Notes: generated by a model not told the origin, from the letters alone. Shown: positions 17,959 through 25,925, counted from the stretch's first letter. The stretch: DNA of 41,781 bases from Myxococcales bacterium UBA5297 (GCA_002408385.1 DHSB01000041.1:1-41781), one strand, 5' to 3'. Numbers and translations are program-made.

Positions 17959-18715
17959 AACGAAGGTGCCCCTTCGTCCGAGGCGCGCTGACCGTAACCA
18001 GCTCGGTGTTCGAGTGCACCAAGTCGAGACGGGTTTCGCAGCCGCGATGGCCTCTCGCTACCTCTGGACAAACACAGCCTCGCCGAAGAGCCGCGCAAGA
18101 ATCGCGAGCGGCTCCAGACCTGGCTCGACGAGCGGGTGCACGCCACCAATTCAAAGACCGCCAAGGACCGCGTGAGCGGCCGCGCGCGCTTCCTACTTGA
18201 CGCGGCGAAGGAAGCCTCGGCGACCCTGCTCAATCGGCTCACCTTCGACGGGCGCCGAGAGCAGGTGGCGAGAACCGAGTTGGACGAGAGGCTTTGGACG
18301 CAACTCGACGAGGGGCGCGGATTCGTCGCTCGACCATCGAACACAACTGCTGGAACGGGTCCACGCTCGATCTGCCAGCAAAGCAAGCCTTCCGCGGGCC
18401 GCTTGCTCATCCTCAAGGCCAAAGTGGAATGCGCCTCGACAGTCGGACGGCGGAAAGATCGGTCACGCAGCGATCTCGCTCTCTCGCATGCCTAGCCGTG
18501 TCGAAGTCGGGCTCGTGCGTGAGCATTCGATCGCTCGCGCCCGTGGAGCACTGCGAGACAGCCGGTTTGCTGCTCTTCGGCCCTGCCTCCGGTCAGGCTG
18601 GAAGTGACCCGACGCGATCTAGAATGCGGGCCGTTTCTGGCTCGTCCGACGCGCAGGGCCGGGGACGTATAGATCAGTCAGGCCGCCCGAAGTCCGGCGG
18701 GAAGCTCCCTCTCAC
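17959..18715. other. 757 bp gap after the BREX operon, containing a pglX relic
   Basis: Apart from the pglX fragment at 18039-18240, no gene can be supported. The open frames from 18241 to 18490 after the fragment are Arg/Ser-rich and look like decay of unknown coding DNA rather than a protein. Confidence 0.5.
18039..18240 (+). pseudogene. pglX: Relic of a second, diverged pglX (202 bp)
   Basis: This stretch aligns without a gap to nt 529-730 of pglX, at a constant offset of 17,510. By hand count about 28 of 202 positions differ (~86% identity). The pglX reading frame is kept through the whole match with no stop: LAEEPRKNRERLQTWLDERV against LAEEPRKKRERLEAWLDERV, and ARFLLDAAKEASATLLNRL against ARFLLDAVKEASATLLNRL. 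Similarity stops abruptly at both sides. It is the remnant of another pglX allele left downstream of the operon, not a recent copy of the one at 440. Confidence 0.88.
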
Positions 18716-19474
18716 ATGCTGCGAATCCTCTTCGTACTGCTCGTCGTCTCGTCGAGCGCGCCGGCGCTCGCGAGCATCTCGAGCGCCGACCTCACCGCGC
18801 ACCTCGGGCCCGCGTGCGCCTCGGAGACCTCGTTCGCGCTGGTGCGCCGTGGGATGGTCGACGTGCGCGACCTCGCGCCCGAGGTGCTGGTGCGGCTGAA
18901 GTACGCGGTCGCCGAGAACTTCATGGGCGAGGCGGTCTACGGCGCGGGCCGCGCCTGCTGGCTGCGGCGCGAGGCGGCAGAGAAGCTTGCCCTCGCGCAG
19001 CAGGAGCTGACGCGACGGCGGCCGGGCTGGCGGCTGCTGCTCGGTGACTGCCTGCGGCCGCGCGCGGTGCAGCGCCGGATGTGGTCCCTGGTCGCGGGCA
19101 CGCCGATGCAGCGCTACGTCGCGCGGCCCGACCCGGGCTCGATGCACAACCACGGCGCCGCGGTCGACATCAGCATCGCCGACGAGTCGGGCGCGGCCCT
19201 CGACATGGGGACGCCCTTCGATCACTTTGGCCCGCTCGCTCAGCCGCGCCACGAGGCGCGCTTCCTGGCCGAGGGCAGGCTGACCCGCGAACAGGTGGAG
19301 AATCGGAAGCTGCTGCGCGAGGTGATGATCGCCGCCGGCTGGCGCGGCCTCCGCATCGAGTGGTGGCACTTCGAGGCGTTCCCGGTTCGCGAGATCCGCG
19401 CGCGGTTCCCGATAGTCGAGCACTGGCCGGAAGCGGCGCCCGGTGCCCCGTGCATGGCGGCCGCGGGTCGGTAG
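18716..19474 (+). CDS. Secreted D-alanyl-D-alanine dipeptidase, VanX/DdpX family (peptidase M15D)
   Basis: This 252-residue protein has a clear signal peptide: MLRILFVLLVVSSSAPALAS with likely cleavage after ALA. The M15 zinc motifs are both present: SMHNHGAAVD (SxHxxGxAxD) and EWWHFE (ExxWH). The family cleaves D-Ala-D-Ala; in bacteria without vancomycin resistance genes it recycles or scavenges peptidoglycan dipeptide in the periplasm. GDCLRPRAVQRRMW also matches the family's conserved Arg region. No van regulators or ligases are nearby, so a housekeeping or predatory role is more likely than resistance. It stands alone, preceded by a repeat-free 475 bp region and followed at once by a short hairpin. 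Confidence 0.87.
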   Translation: MLRILFVLLVVSSSAPALASISSADLTAHLGPACASETSFALVRRGMVDVRDLAPEVLVRLKYAVAENFMGEAVYGAGRACWLRREAAEKLALAQQELTRRRPGWRLLLGDCLRPRAVQRRMWSLVAGTPMQRYVARPDPGSMHNHGAAVDISIADESGAALDMGTPFDHFGPLAQPRHEARFLAEGRLTREQVENRKLLREVMIAAGWRGLRIEWWHFEAFPVREIRARFPIVEHWPEAAPGAPCMAAAGR

Positions 19475-19494
19475 GGGCGCATGGCAATGCGCCC
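19475..19494 (+). terminator. Hairpin GGGCGCAT-GGCA-ATGCGCCC after the dipeptidase gene
   Basis: A perfect 8 bp stem with a 4-base loop begins on the base after the TAG stop. It lacks a T-run, so it may be a weak terminator, an mRNA 3' stabiliser, or a repeat of the common GTAGGGGCGC type rather than an intrinsic terminator. Confidence 0.4.
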
Positions 19495-19789
19495 GGCCAG
19501 AAGTCGAGCACGGGCTGGAGCGGCCACAGGGTTCGCCGGCATGTCTGGCAGGCCTGCTTCAAGGCGCCTGTTCGCGACCCGCGCGGCCTATCATCCTTGC
19601 CCGGCGCAACACGCTCGATGCCACAGCCTCTGCCCTCGGTTCACCCCCAACACTCGACTGACGAATACCCGACCGCCCGCGCTCGCCCCAACCGAACAAG
19701 ATGACGGCCTCGGGGCCGGCTGCACTGGGCGACTGCGAACTCCTGGAGACGGTTCGCTCCGACCGTCGCCCCACCGCGCTCTCTCTTGC

Positions 19790-20520
19790 GGCACCGAGGC
19801 GGGCCGTTACCTGCTGCTCGATGCAGATAGGCGAAGGCGCGATGGGCGCCATCTACGCGACCCGGAGCTCGATCGGCGCGTGGCCATCAAGCTGGTCAAG
19901 CCCGAGCCCGGAACGGGCAGCGTCTCGGAGAGAAGCCGCGGCCGGCTGCAGCGCGAAGCTCAGGCCGCCGCGCGCCTGTCCCATCCGAACGTCGTCTCGG
20001 CCTTCGACGTCGGCCAGCTCGGCGACCAGGTCTTCATCGCGATGGAGCTGGTGACCGGCCAGACGCTCCGGGCCTGGCGCCAGGCCCAACCGCGCAGCCC
20101 CAGGGAAATCCTCAAGGCGTTCCTGGCCGCTTTGGAGGGGCTCGCCGCGGCTCACGCGGCCGGTCCTGGTGCATCGCGACTTCAAGCCGGAGAACGTCCT
20201 CGTCGGCGCCGACGGGCGCGCCCGGGTCTCCGACTTCGGGCTCGCCAGGCTCCAGGCGCGCGAGCCCGTCGGGCCGGACGAAGCGGGCCCCTTGCCCGCG
20301 TTGGAGGCGACCGTCGCGGGGGCCATCGTCGGGACGCCGGCCTACATGGCCGCAGAGCAGCTTGAGGCCAAGGAGACCGACGCGCGCAGCGACCAGTTCA
20401 GCTTCTGCGTTGTCCCGAGCTCCTCGCCCGCGAACGGCCCCTCACCGGCGAGCGCCTCCCCGTCGACGAAGACGCGCTGCCCGGCCGCATCGGTGAACGC
20501 CAAAGTCCATTCCGCCCTTG
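19790..20520 (+). pseudogene. Ser/Thr protein kinase (PknB-like) pseudogene with several frameshifts
   Basis: The pieces of a Hanks-type kinase appear in order but in different frames: GRYLLLD, then QIGEGAMGAIYATR (glycine loop), then DRRVAIKLVKPE (catalytic Lys) through LSHPNVVSAFDVG and [11 protein letters not shown], then [13 protein letters not shown] (catalytic loop), SDFGLARL (DFG) and [14 protein letters not shown] (activation segment). After FSFCV the frame changes again to [13 protein letters not shown]. At least four frame changes within 700 bp and loss of everything after the N-lobe and mid C-lobe (the sensor or membrane part) show a dead gene. Kinases of this type are abundant in Myxococcota, which supports the proposed lineage. 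The 5' end is uncertain; no good start was found. Confidence 0.85.
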
Positions 20521-20553
20521 TCCAAGCAACTTGGGCGAACTTCGGTCATCGCC

Positions 20554-20604
20554 GAGCTTGTTACCGGTCCCTTGGCCGGCTCTGACCTTGAACCAACAGG
20601 GCTG
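20554..20604 (+). repeat. Dispersed repeat C, copy 1
   Basis: The segment GAGCTTGTTACCGGTCCC, TTGGCCGGCTCTGACC and TTGAACCAACAGGGCTG recurs with few changes at 25926-25975, in the same orientation, 5.4 kb away. Both copies lie between genes. Confidence 0.6.
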
Positions 20605-20622
20605 TCGATGAGCACCCGCCCT

Positions 20623-20659
20623 CCGGTCATCCCGAGCGTAGGCCGAGCTTGCGAGGCCG
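20623..20659 (+). repeat. Dispersed repeat A, inverted pair member 1
   Basis: This 37 bp segment (CCGGTCATCCCGAGCGTAGG then CCGAGCTTGCGAGGCCG) occurs as its reverse complement at 22266-22302 with one mismatch. The two copies flank rsmE and the GIY-YIG gene. Confidence 0.75.
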
Positions 20660-20743
20660 GAGCCGAGGGCCACCCTGAGCCACCTCGAGCTCTTCGCCTG
20701 TGCTTTCGCTGGCTGTGACCTAGCAAAGATGGGGCTGTTGGTT

Positions 20744-20780
20744 GGGAGCGTAGAGGCGGCCAGCGGGAGCCTCGGAGTCA
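20744..20780 (+). repeat. Dispersed repeat A, short copy
   Basis: GGGAGCGTAGAGGCGGCCAG followed by CGGGAGCCTCGGAGTCA matches the 3' two-thirds of the copies at 9169-9216 and 21802-21849. Confidence 0.6.
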
Positions 20781-20871
20781 AGGGATTCGTGGCTTTGCGG
20801 GGAGCGGGGCCAGCACGAACGGTGGCGATCCGGCGGAGTGAGTGGGGCCGGCACGACGGCGCCAGTACGAC

Positions 20872-20893
20872 GCGCCAGCACGAAGGCTGGCGC
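20872..20893. repeat. Hairpin repeat B, copy 1 (GCGCCAGC-ACGAAG-GCTGGCGC)
   Basis: A perfect 8 bp stem with a 6-base loop. The same design with loop CTTCGT/ACGAAG occurs at 25991-26010 and, with compensating stem changes, at 36512-36531. It is a REP-like intergenic element that lies just before rsmE here. Confidence 0.65.
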
Positions 20894-20938
20894 TCCGGAT
20901 GCCGCGGGTTGTGCGCTACCCGCTATGCTGCCCGCGCC

Positions 20939-21682
20939 TTGAACCTCATCCTCCTCCTCGACGAAGACTTCACCTCCAGCGACCACGTCCGGCTCCTCGG
21001 CCGCCGCGCCAAGCACGTGCACGAGGTCCATCGCGCGGCGGTCGGTGACGAGCTCGTCGTCGGTCGCCTCGGCGGACAGATCGGCCGCGGGCGGGTGCTC
21101 TCGGTCTCCAAAGACGAGGTCTCGCTCGCCGTCGAGCTCGACTCGGCGCCGCCCGCGCCTTCGCCGGTGGCGCTCATCCTCGCGATGCCGCGACCGAAGA
21201 TGCTCAAGAAGGTCCTGCAGGCGATCGCCTCGCTCGGCATCAAGCGGCTGGTGCTGCTCAACAGCTTCCGCGTCGAGAAGAGCTACTTCGACTCGCCGCT
21301 GCTCGCCGAGGAGAAGGTCCGCGAACACCTGCTGCTCGGCTTGGAGCAGGGACGCGACACGGTGCTGCCCGAGGTGCGGGTGCGCCGGCGCTTCAAGCCA
21401 TTCGTCGAGGACGAGCTCGACGCGTTCTGCGCCGCCGGCTCGAAGCGCCTCATCGCGCACCCGATTGCCGACACCGGGATCGAAGGCTGCGAGGTCGGAG
21501 CGGGGGCCGAGCCCGCCGTCGTCGCCATTGGCCCCGAGGGCGGGTGGATCCCTTACGAGGTCGAGCTGCTCGAGCAGCGCGGCTTCCAGCGCTTCACGCT
21601 CGGGCCACACATCCTGCGCGTGGACACCGCGGTGCCCTACGTCGTCGGGCAGGTCGATCTCGCGAGGCGCCTCGCGCGGTGA
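20939..21682 (+). CDS. rsmE: 16S rRNA (uracil-1498-N3)-methyltransferase RsmE
   Basis: This 247-residue SPOUT-family enzyme methylates U1498 of 16S rRNA. The N-terminal PUA-like domain (RAKHVHEVHRAAVGDEL) is followed by the knotted SAM domain with the signatures LAMPRPKMLKKVLQAIASLG, NSFRVEKSYF, AIGPEGGW and LGPHILRVDTAV, all typical of RsmE. The TTG at 20939 (MNLILLLDEDF) is the only start that places Met where RsmE proteins normally begin; the longer open frame upstream reads through intergenic repeats. The Glu of the usual RVETA motif is Asp here. It stands alone, with repeats on both sides and a large inverted repeat right after the stop. Confidence 0.92.
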   Translation: MNLILLLDEDFTSSDHVRLLGRRAKHVHEVHRAAVGDELVVGRLGGQIGRGRVLSVSKDEVSLAVELDSAPPAPSPVALILAMPRPKMLKKVLQAIASLGIKRLVLLNSFRVEKSYFDSPLLAEEKVREHLLLGLEQGRDTVLPEVRVRRRFKPFVEDELDAFCAAGSKRLIAHPIADTGIEGCEVGAGAEPAVVAIGPEGGWIPYEVELLEQRGFQRFTLGPHILRVDTAVPYVVGQVDLARRLAR

Positions 21683-21684
21683 GA

Positions 21685-21720
21685 CGGCCCTTCGGGCACC
21701 CCGAGCTTGTCGAGGGGCCG
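21685..21720 (+). repeat. Inverted repeat directly after rsmE, possible terminator
   Basis: Arms CGGCCCTTCG (21685-21694) and CGAGGGGCCG (21711-21720) pair with one mismatch around a 16-base loop with CACCCCGAGCTTGT. This is the widespread 'CACCCCGAGCTTGTCGAGGGG' type of intergenic repeat. It has no T-run but may still end transcription of rsmE. Confidence 0.5.
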
Positions 21721-21801
21721 CTTCGACTGCGCCTGCCCCGTTCCTCGGGTAGCTACGCGCAAGAGGTGTCGGGAAATCGCTTTGAGCTCGGCCCGCCCAC
21801 T

Positions 21802-21849
21802 CCGGTCACCCCGAGCGTAGAGGCGACCAGCGGGAGCCTCGGAGTCGAG
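21802..21849 (+). repeat. Dispersed repeat A, full copy overlapping the GIY-YIG 3' end
   Basis: CCGGTCACCCCGAGCGTAG, AGGCGACCAGCGGGAGCC and TCGGAGTCGAG match the copy at 9169-9216 with few differences. On the minus strand it encodes the last residues of the GIY-YIG protein (SRLRGSRWSPLRSG). Confidence 0.75.
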
Positions 21850-22198
21850 AGGCGCGCGGCATCGAGCACAAGCCCCTCGACATGCTCGGGGTGAACGGAG
21901 AGCGTCTCTGTCGTCGCCTGTTCGGCCCGCGGGCAAGTCTCGAAACCTGCGCCCAGTCGTTCCGAGCGAGCGCGAGCTTCTTCGGCCGGCTCCACCTCTT
22001 GACCTGCTGCTCGCGAACCAATGCTTCCTCGCGCGAGGGAAACTCGTGGGACCAAAGCGGCACCACCGGCCGCCGAGTCGAGGAGTAGCACGGCGGCTCG
22101 CCCGCGCGGTGTTGGGCAATTCGCCGCTCTAAATCGTCGCTGTGGCCTACGCACAACGACTCGTCCGCGCACCGAAGCAAGTAGACGTAGAAAGCCAT
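21806..22198 (-). CDS. GIY-YIG nuclease-family protein, extended at its end by a repeat
   Basis: This 130-residue minus-strand gene begins at the ATG MAFYVYLLRCADESL. It belongs to the small UPF0213/YhbQ-like branch of the GIY-YIG superfamily: YVYLLRC, then CVGHSDDLERRIAQH, FPSREEALVREQQVKRWSR and a final LALARNDWAQVSRLAR. Family members normally stop about there, at ~90 residues. Here the frame continues for ~37 residues made from dispersed repeat A DNA, Arg/Ser-rich and without structure. The second motif reads CVG instead of the usual Y(T/V)G, so the conserved Tyr is Cys, and nuclease activity is doubtful. It may be an early pseudogene. Confidence 0.72.
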   Translation of the reverse strand: MAFYVYLLRCADESLCVGHSDDLERRIAQHRAGEPPCYSSTRRPVVPLWSHEFPSREEALVREQQVKRWSRPKKLALARNDWAQVSRLARGPNRRRQRRSPFTPSMSRGLCSMPRASRLRGSRWSPLRSG

Positions 22199-22265
22199 GA
22201 ATTCCCTCCGGAGAAGGCATTCCAGGAACGGGTTGTCAGCCCACTCCGACGTGCCCCTTCGATTT

Positions 22266-22302
22266 CGGCCTCGCAAGCTCGGCCTACGCTCGGGGTGACC
22301 GG
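22266..22302 (-). repeat. Dispersed repeat A, inverted pair member 2
   Basis: This is the reverse complement of 20623-20659 with one mismatch in 37 bp. A shorter CCTACGCTCGGGGTG copy follows at ~22370. The stretch between the GIY-YIG and maf genes (22199-22433) holds no other feature. Confidence 0.75.
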
Positions 22303-22433
22303 CGGGCCGGGCTCGGGCTCTTGAGATTCAAGACAGTTGCTCGACTTCGGGGCGACCGCTGGCCCGCCCCTACGCTCGGGGTGGGCGGGGCTTGGGCTCG
22401 TGCCATCCAAGACAGTCACTCGCTTCGGCGCCG

Positions 22434-23060
22434 CTACCCGAGCAGCCTCACGCCGGCCTCGCGCAGCATGCGGACGAGCCGCAGCATCGGCAGGCCGACG
22501 ATGGCGTGGTAGTCGCCCCGCACCGAGTCGAAGAGCAGGATGCCCCGGCCCTCGATGCGATAGCTGCCCGCGCAGCCCTGCCACTCGTCGGTGTCGAGAT
22601 AGGCCTCGATCTCGCGAGCCGTCAGCCTGCGCATCGTCAGCTTGATCGACTCGACCGCGACCCGGCGAAGTGGAGGCGAGAGGCGGCGCAACGCGACCGC
22701 GGTGTGCAGCCAGTGGGACCTGCCCGCCATGGCCTCGAGCTGCCGGCGCGCCGCGGCGCGCGACCCGGGCTTGCGCAGCAGCGCGCCGTCGAGCTCGGCG
22801 GTCTGGTCGGAGCCGATGACGAGCGCGCCAGGATTCCGGAAAGCGACCGCCTCGGCCTTGAGCAGCGCCAGCCTCCGGGCGAGCTGCTTGGGCGAAAGGC
22901 CCGGCGGCACATGCTCTTCGACCCCCGGGGCCTCGGCGCGGAAGCCGACCCCCGCGGCCCGCAGCAGCGACTGGCGAAACGGCGAGGTCGAAGCGAGGAC
23001 CAACTCTGCCCCCGACCCCTCGTTCTGCCTGCTCCTCGCGTCGTGTATCTTCTGTCGCAT
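22434..23060 (-). CDS. Maf-family nucleotide pyrophosphatase, YceF-type (7-methyl-GTP)
   Basis: Maf proteins hydrolyse non-canonical nucleoside triphosphates. The signature starts at LVLASTSPFRQSLL, followed by IGSDQTAELDG (catalytic Asp region), RKPGSRAAARRQLEAMAG and, near the end, WQGCAGSYRIEGRGILLFDS with HAIVGLP. The CAGS...EG pattern is that of the YceF branch, which prefers m7GTP. The ATG at 23060 gives 208 residues with ~19 extra residues before the first strand, and its CAT overlaps the ATG of the divergent lipoprotein gene (CATG). A TTG at 23003 would give 189 residues, closer to the family length, and leave room for a promoter. The start is therefore uncertain, the identity is not. 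Confidence 0.85.
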   Translation of the reverse strand: MRQKIHDARSRQNEGSGAELVLASTSPFRQSLLRAAGVGFRAEAPGVEEHVPPGLSPKQLARRLALLKAEAVAFRNPGALVIGSDQTAELDGALLRKPGSRAAARRQLEAMAGRSHWLHTAVALRRLSPPLRRVAVESIKLTMRRLTAREIEAYLDTDEWQGCAGSYRIEGRGILLFDSVRGDYHAIVGLPMLRLVRMLREAGVRLLG

Positions 23061-24438
23061 GACGAACCCGGGCTGGAAGAGGCTGGCGATTCTCGTGAGT
23101 ACCCTCGGTCTGTGCAACTGCCCCGAGATACCGAACGACGAGGACGGCCCGGGCGCCGACGGCGGACCTCCGGGCATCGTGCGGCCGGACGGCGGGAGCG
23201 GGTCTGACGGCGGCTCGAGCACGGGCGGCGACGGGGGCGACTGGTCCGGGGTCATCGCCGTCGACTGCTCGGGCCCGACGCAGGCGGTGGCGGTCAACAC
23301 CCCAGTCGAGATCACCTGCAGCGTCGCGAGCGGCGGCCGCTCGCTCGGCGCGCCTGTCGTCTCGGCCGAGCCCGCCGGCGGCGTCGTGCTGACCGAGGGC
23401 GTGCAGTCGGGCGTCTTCATCTTCAGCCTGAGCACCGGCGCCCCCGGCTACTACCATCCGCTCTCGTTCGCCGACTCGACCGTGCGGGTCACCTACGAGG
23501 TGCGCGACTCCGCGGACGCGTCGCAGTTCGGCCGCGGCAGCGTCGACATCGAGGTGCTCGGCAACTACTGGCTCGGTGATTCGAGCCCGAACGGCCAAGG
23601 CATCTTCGCCTTCGCCTCCGACGGCACCTACCTCGGCCAGCCGGTCGGTCCGCTCGGCATTCAGGGCGTCGCCGATCTCCAGCAGCTTCCCGGCGGCGAC
23701 ATCATCGTCTCCAGCCACAGCCTCAAGACCATCCGCATCTTCAATCGCCAGGGCGTCCAGCAGCAGCCCTTCGCCTTCGACGACACCGACCCGTACACCA
23801 GCAAGACGCTCTGGGAGGCGCGGTACGCCTCGCCGACGCCGCAGCAGATGGCGCTCTCCTCGCGCGGCGAGCTCTGGGTAGCAGGCGCCAACGAGGACGA
23901 GGTCTGGGGTATCGCGGTCTTCAACCCGCGCACGGGCAAGCTGCTGCGGTTCGTCCCCCACCAGCTCACGGCCGACAGCTTCAAGTTCACCAGCATCTGC
24001 CGGCGGGCCGACGGAATGATCATGGCCTCGGCGAACAACCGGCGGGCAATCTGCCTATACGACGAGAACACGTACGAGCCGCGCGGGTGCGCGGCGATCG
24101 AGCACGGCTACTTCACCGCGTCCTTCGCCTCGTTCCTGCCGCTGCCGGACTCGACGGTCATCGTCGGTACCTACAGCACGAGCCGGGCAGGCCTGATTCG
24201 CCTCAGCCCGACGCTCGGGGTCCTCCAGGAGTCGGCCACGACCTCCGAGCACACCGACATCCGCGCGATGGTCTCGACCGGCAATGTCATCGTCGCCCTC
24301 GACAACAGCGGCCCGACGGTGGGCAACGTGCGGCTGTCGCGCTTCGATTTGACGAGCCTAGAGGAGATCGGCGGCTCACGGCGCGTGGACAAGACCTACA
24401 ACCCGGCCGGCCTCCTCCGGCTGACCCGGCTCGAGTAG
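23059..24438 (+). CDS. Putative lipoprotein with beta-propeller-like repeats
   Basis: This 459-residue protein starts MTNPGWKRLAILVSTLGLCNCPEI: a short basic stretch, a hydrophobic core and a Cys cluster (Cys19, Cys21) resembling a lipobox, though neither Cys has the ideal L-A/S-G/A-C context. Residues ~25-60 are a Gly/Asp/Ser-rich linker typical of myxobacterial lipoproteins. Residues ~65-155 look like an Ig-like beta domain. From ~165 onward, strands such as GIFAFASDGTYLGQPVG, DLQQLPGGDIIVSSHS and IRIFNRQGVQ recur in NHL/WD-like fashion, suggesting a beta-propeller. It is followed 46 bp later by a gene of similar layout. No enzymatic motif was seen; an outer-membrane surface protein is likely. 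Confidence 0.75.
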   Translation: MTNPGWKRLAILVSTLGLCNCPEIPNDEDGPGADGGPPGIVRPDGGSGSDGGSSTGGDGGDWSGVIAVDCSGPTQAVAVNTPVEITCSVASGGRSLGAPVVSAEPAGGVVLTEGVQSGVFIFSLSTGAPGYYHPLSFADSTVRVTYEVRDSADASQFGRGSVDIEVLGNYWLGDSSPNGQGIFAFASDGTYLGQPVGPLGIQGVADLQQLPGGDIIVSSHSLKTIRIFNRQGVQQQPFAFDDTDPYTSKTLWEARYASPTPQQMALSSRGELWVAGANEDEVWGIAVFNPRTGKLLRFVPHQLTADSFKFTSICRRADGMIMASANNRRAICLYDENTYEPRGCAAIEHGYFTASFASFLPLPDSTVIVGTYSTSRAGLIRLSPTLGVLQESATTSEHTDIRAMVSTGNVIVALDNSGPTVGNVRLSRFDLTSLEEIGGSRRVDKTYNPAGLLRLTRLE

Positions 24439-24484
24439 AGCGCAAGCCCGGCGCGCCCCCGGGCGCCTCGCCCGTGTCGAGGCG

Positions 24485-25876
24485 ATGGAGCCGGCGCGAT
24501 CCGACGAGGTGCACGTGGACCAGAAGGCAGACAGGTCCGGCAGCCGCACGACCAGTCGCGCGGTCCGGGTGGCGATGGCCGCGCTGTGGGCGCTGGGCCT
24601 GGCCGCGTGTCCGCAGGAGATCCAGAGCAGCCTTGACGCGGGCTCGGGTGCCGGCGGCGATGCCGGAGAGATCCACGTCACGCCGCGCTGCGAGCGGGCA
24701 GGTCCGACGCTCGCCTGCAACCCGGACAAGAGCGGGCTGCTTCGCATCGGTGATCTCGTCACCATCGATTGCAGCGCCGAGACGGACGGCCGCGCGGTGG
24801 TCTTCGACGGCCCCGAGGTCGACCACCCCCGTGTCAGCCGGCAGGGCTCGTTCGCGGGCGCTGGCGGCCAGGTTCTCGTGCAGTTGCTCGAGTCGGAGGT
24901 TGGGCCGGGTTTTGCCGACACCCGGGTGCACGTCGACGTCGGCGCCCACTGGGCCGACAGCGAGGAGAGCTGCACCTGGGTGACCGTCGAGGTCACCTAT
25001 GCCGGCAACCTCTGGATCGCCGATCCCTCGAAGGAGGCGGTGATTGCGCTGAGCAGCGCGGGCGGAACGATCGGCCAGGTGTCCGTGCCCGAGATCCGCA
25101 AGCCGCGTCTGCTCGCCAAGGTGCATGACGGCATTCTTGTCGGCGGTACCGACGCTTCGGGTAAGAGCGCCCTGGTCGTCTACTCGCCCGACGGCCAGAA
25201 GGTGCGCGGACCGCTCGCGGACGGCGGGCAGCTTGCCGACCGCGTGTTGCACTCTGCCGCCGAGGATGGCCACGGCGTGCTCTACGTGGCGACCGGGCGG
25301 GACGAGACCGATGGCCGGCTCTTCAAGGCCGCGGGCGCAGAGATGATCGAGGTGGACCTGGGCGGCAAGCTGTCGCGCGGGGTCGCCCGGCTCCCCGACG
25401 GCTCGATAGCGGTGGGGCTCGCCCAGGCTGCAGGCGTCTTCTACAAGCTGCCGCCCGGCGGGCAGGGGCATGAGCGGATAAGCCCACCGTACGCCGACTC
25501 GGCCGGAGAGAGCTGCCAGGTGGAATCGGTCTTTGCGCTCGCTGCCACGTCCGAGGGTTTGTGGCTGTCGGCGCGGGAGCGGATAGGTGCGGCGTACTTC
25601 GGCCATCACATTCTGATCGACTACGGGACGAGCCGCCTGGTGCGCGCGAGCGCGCACGACCACCCGGACCGCGGCTCGCTGTTCCTCGCGGCCCCGCATG
25701 ACTGGCTGGCCGAGGTCGTCGCCGGCGTCTTCGTCGCAACCCGCAAGGACTCGACGGCGATCGAGCTGCTCGATCCGGTCGCCACCGGCAGCTTCCTGCC
25801 CAACGGCAAGGTGTGGGGGCCAGAGGGCGGGCAGCCGTACCAGGGGCAACCCCGCGGACTGCTGCGGCTGCGCTGA
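24485..25876 (+). CDS. Putative lipoprotein, layout related to its upstream neighbour
   Basis: This 463-residue protein has a good lipobox LAAC (Cys42) after a hydrophobic stretch MAALWALGLAAC. With ATG 24485 the segment before the hydrophobic core is unusually long (~28 residues), so the real start may be a GTG or ATG close to residue 29-31. After the Cys there is a Ser/Gly/Asp-rich linker, a beta domain with paired Cys (CERAGPTLAC, VTIDCSAE, ESCTWVTVEV), and then propeller-like strands (NLWIADPSKEAVIALSSAGG, RLPDGSIAVGLAQ). The order of parts equals that of the upstream gene, so an old tandem duplication is likely, although residue identity looks low. No function can be assigned beyond a probable cell-surface location. 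Confidence 0.72.
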   Translation: MEPARSDEVHVDQKADRSGSRTTSRAVRVAMAALWALGLAACPQEIQSSLDAGSGAGGDAGEIHVTPRCERAGPTLACNPDKSGLLRIGDLVTIDCSAETDGRAVVFDGPEVDHPRVSRQGSFAGAGGQVLVQLLESEVGPGFADTRVHVDVGAHWADSEESCTWVTVEVTYAGNLWIADPSKEAVIALSSAGGTIGQVSVPEIRKPRLLAKVHDGILVGGTDASGKSALVVYSPDGQKVRGPLADGGQLADRVLHSAAEDGHGVLYVATGRDETDGRLFKAAGAEMIEVDLGGKLSRGVARLPDGSIAVGLAQAAGVFYKLPPGGQGHERISPPYADSAGESCQVESVFALAATSEGLWLSARERIGAAYFGHHILIDYGTSRLVRASAHDHPDRGSLFLAAPHDWLAEVVAGVFVATRKDSTAIELLDPVATGSFLPNGKVWGPEGGQPYQGQPRGLLRLR

Positions 25877-25925
25877 AGAGGCGTCGAGAAAACCTTCTTC
25901 GACTCCGTCCGGTTCCGCTCACCCT

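Larger units (their letters stand above)
20521..20938. other. Repeat-rich gap upstream of rsmE
   Basis: No gene is seen. The gap holds one copy of repeat C (20554-20604), a copy of repeat A (20623-20659, with an inverted partner at 22266-22302), a shorter repeat A copy (20744-20780) and a repeat B hairpin (20872-20893). The open frames across it are translated repeats. Confidence 0.6.

Noticed and set aside
18136..18495. ORF of 119 codons containing the pglX relic
   Set aside because: Only its first third matches PglX; the rest is unrelated and there is no start signal, so it is reported as a relic rather than a gene.
18716..19474. Vancomycin resistance role for the VanX-like gene
   Set aside because: No vanH, vanA or vanRS genes are nearby and the protein has a signal peptide, unlike cytoplasmic VanX; a cell-wall recycling role is more likely.
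22147..23961. A long minus-strand frame across maf and the first lipoprotein gene
   Set aside because: It overlaps two better supported genes and its sequence is Arg/Ala-rich noise that also reads through repeat A.
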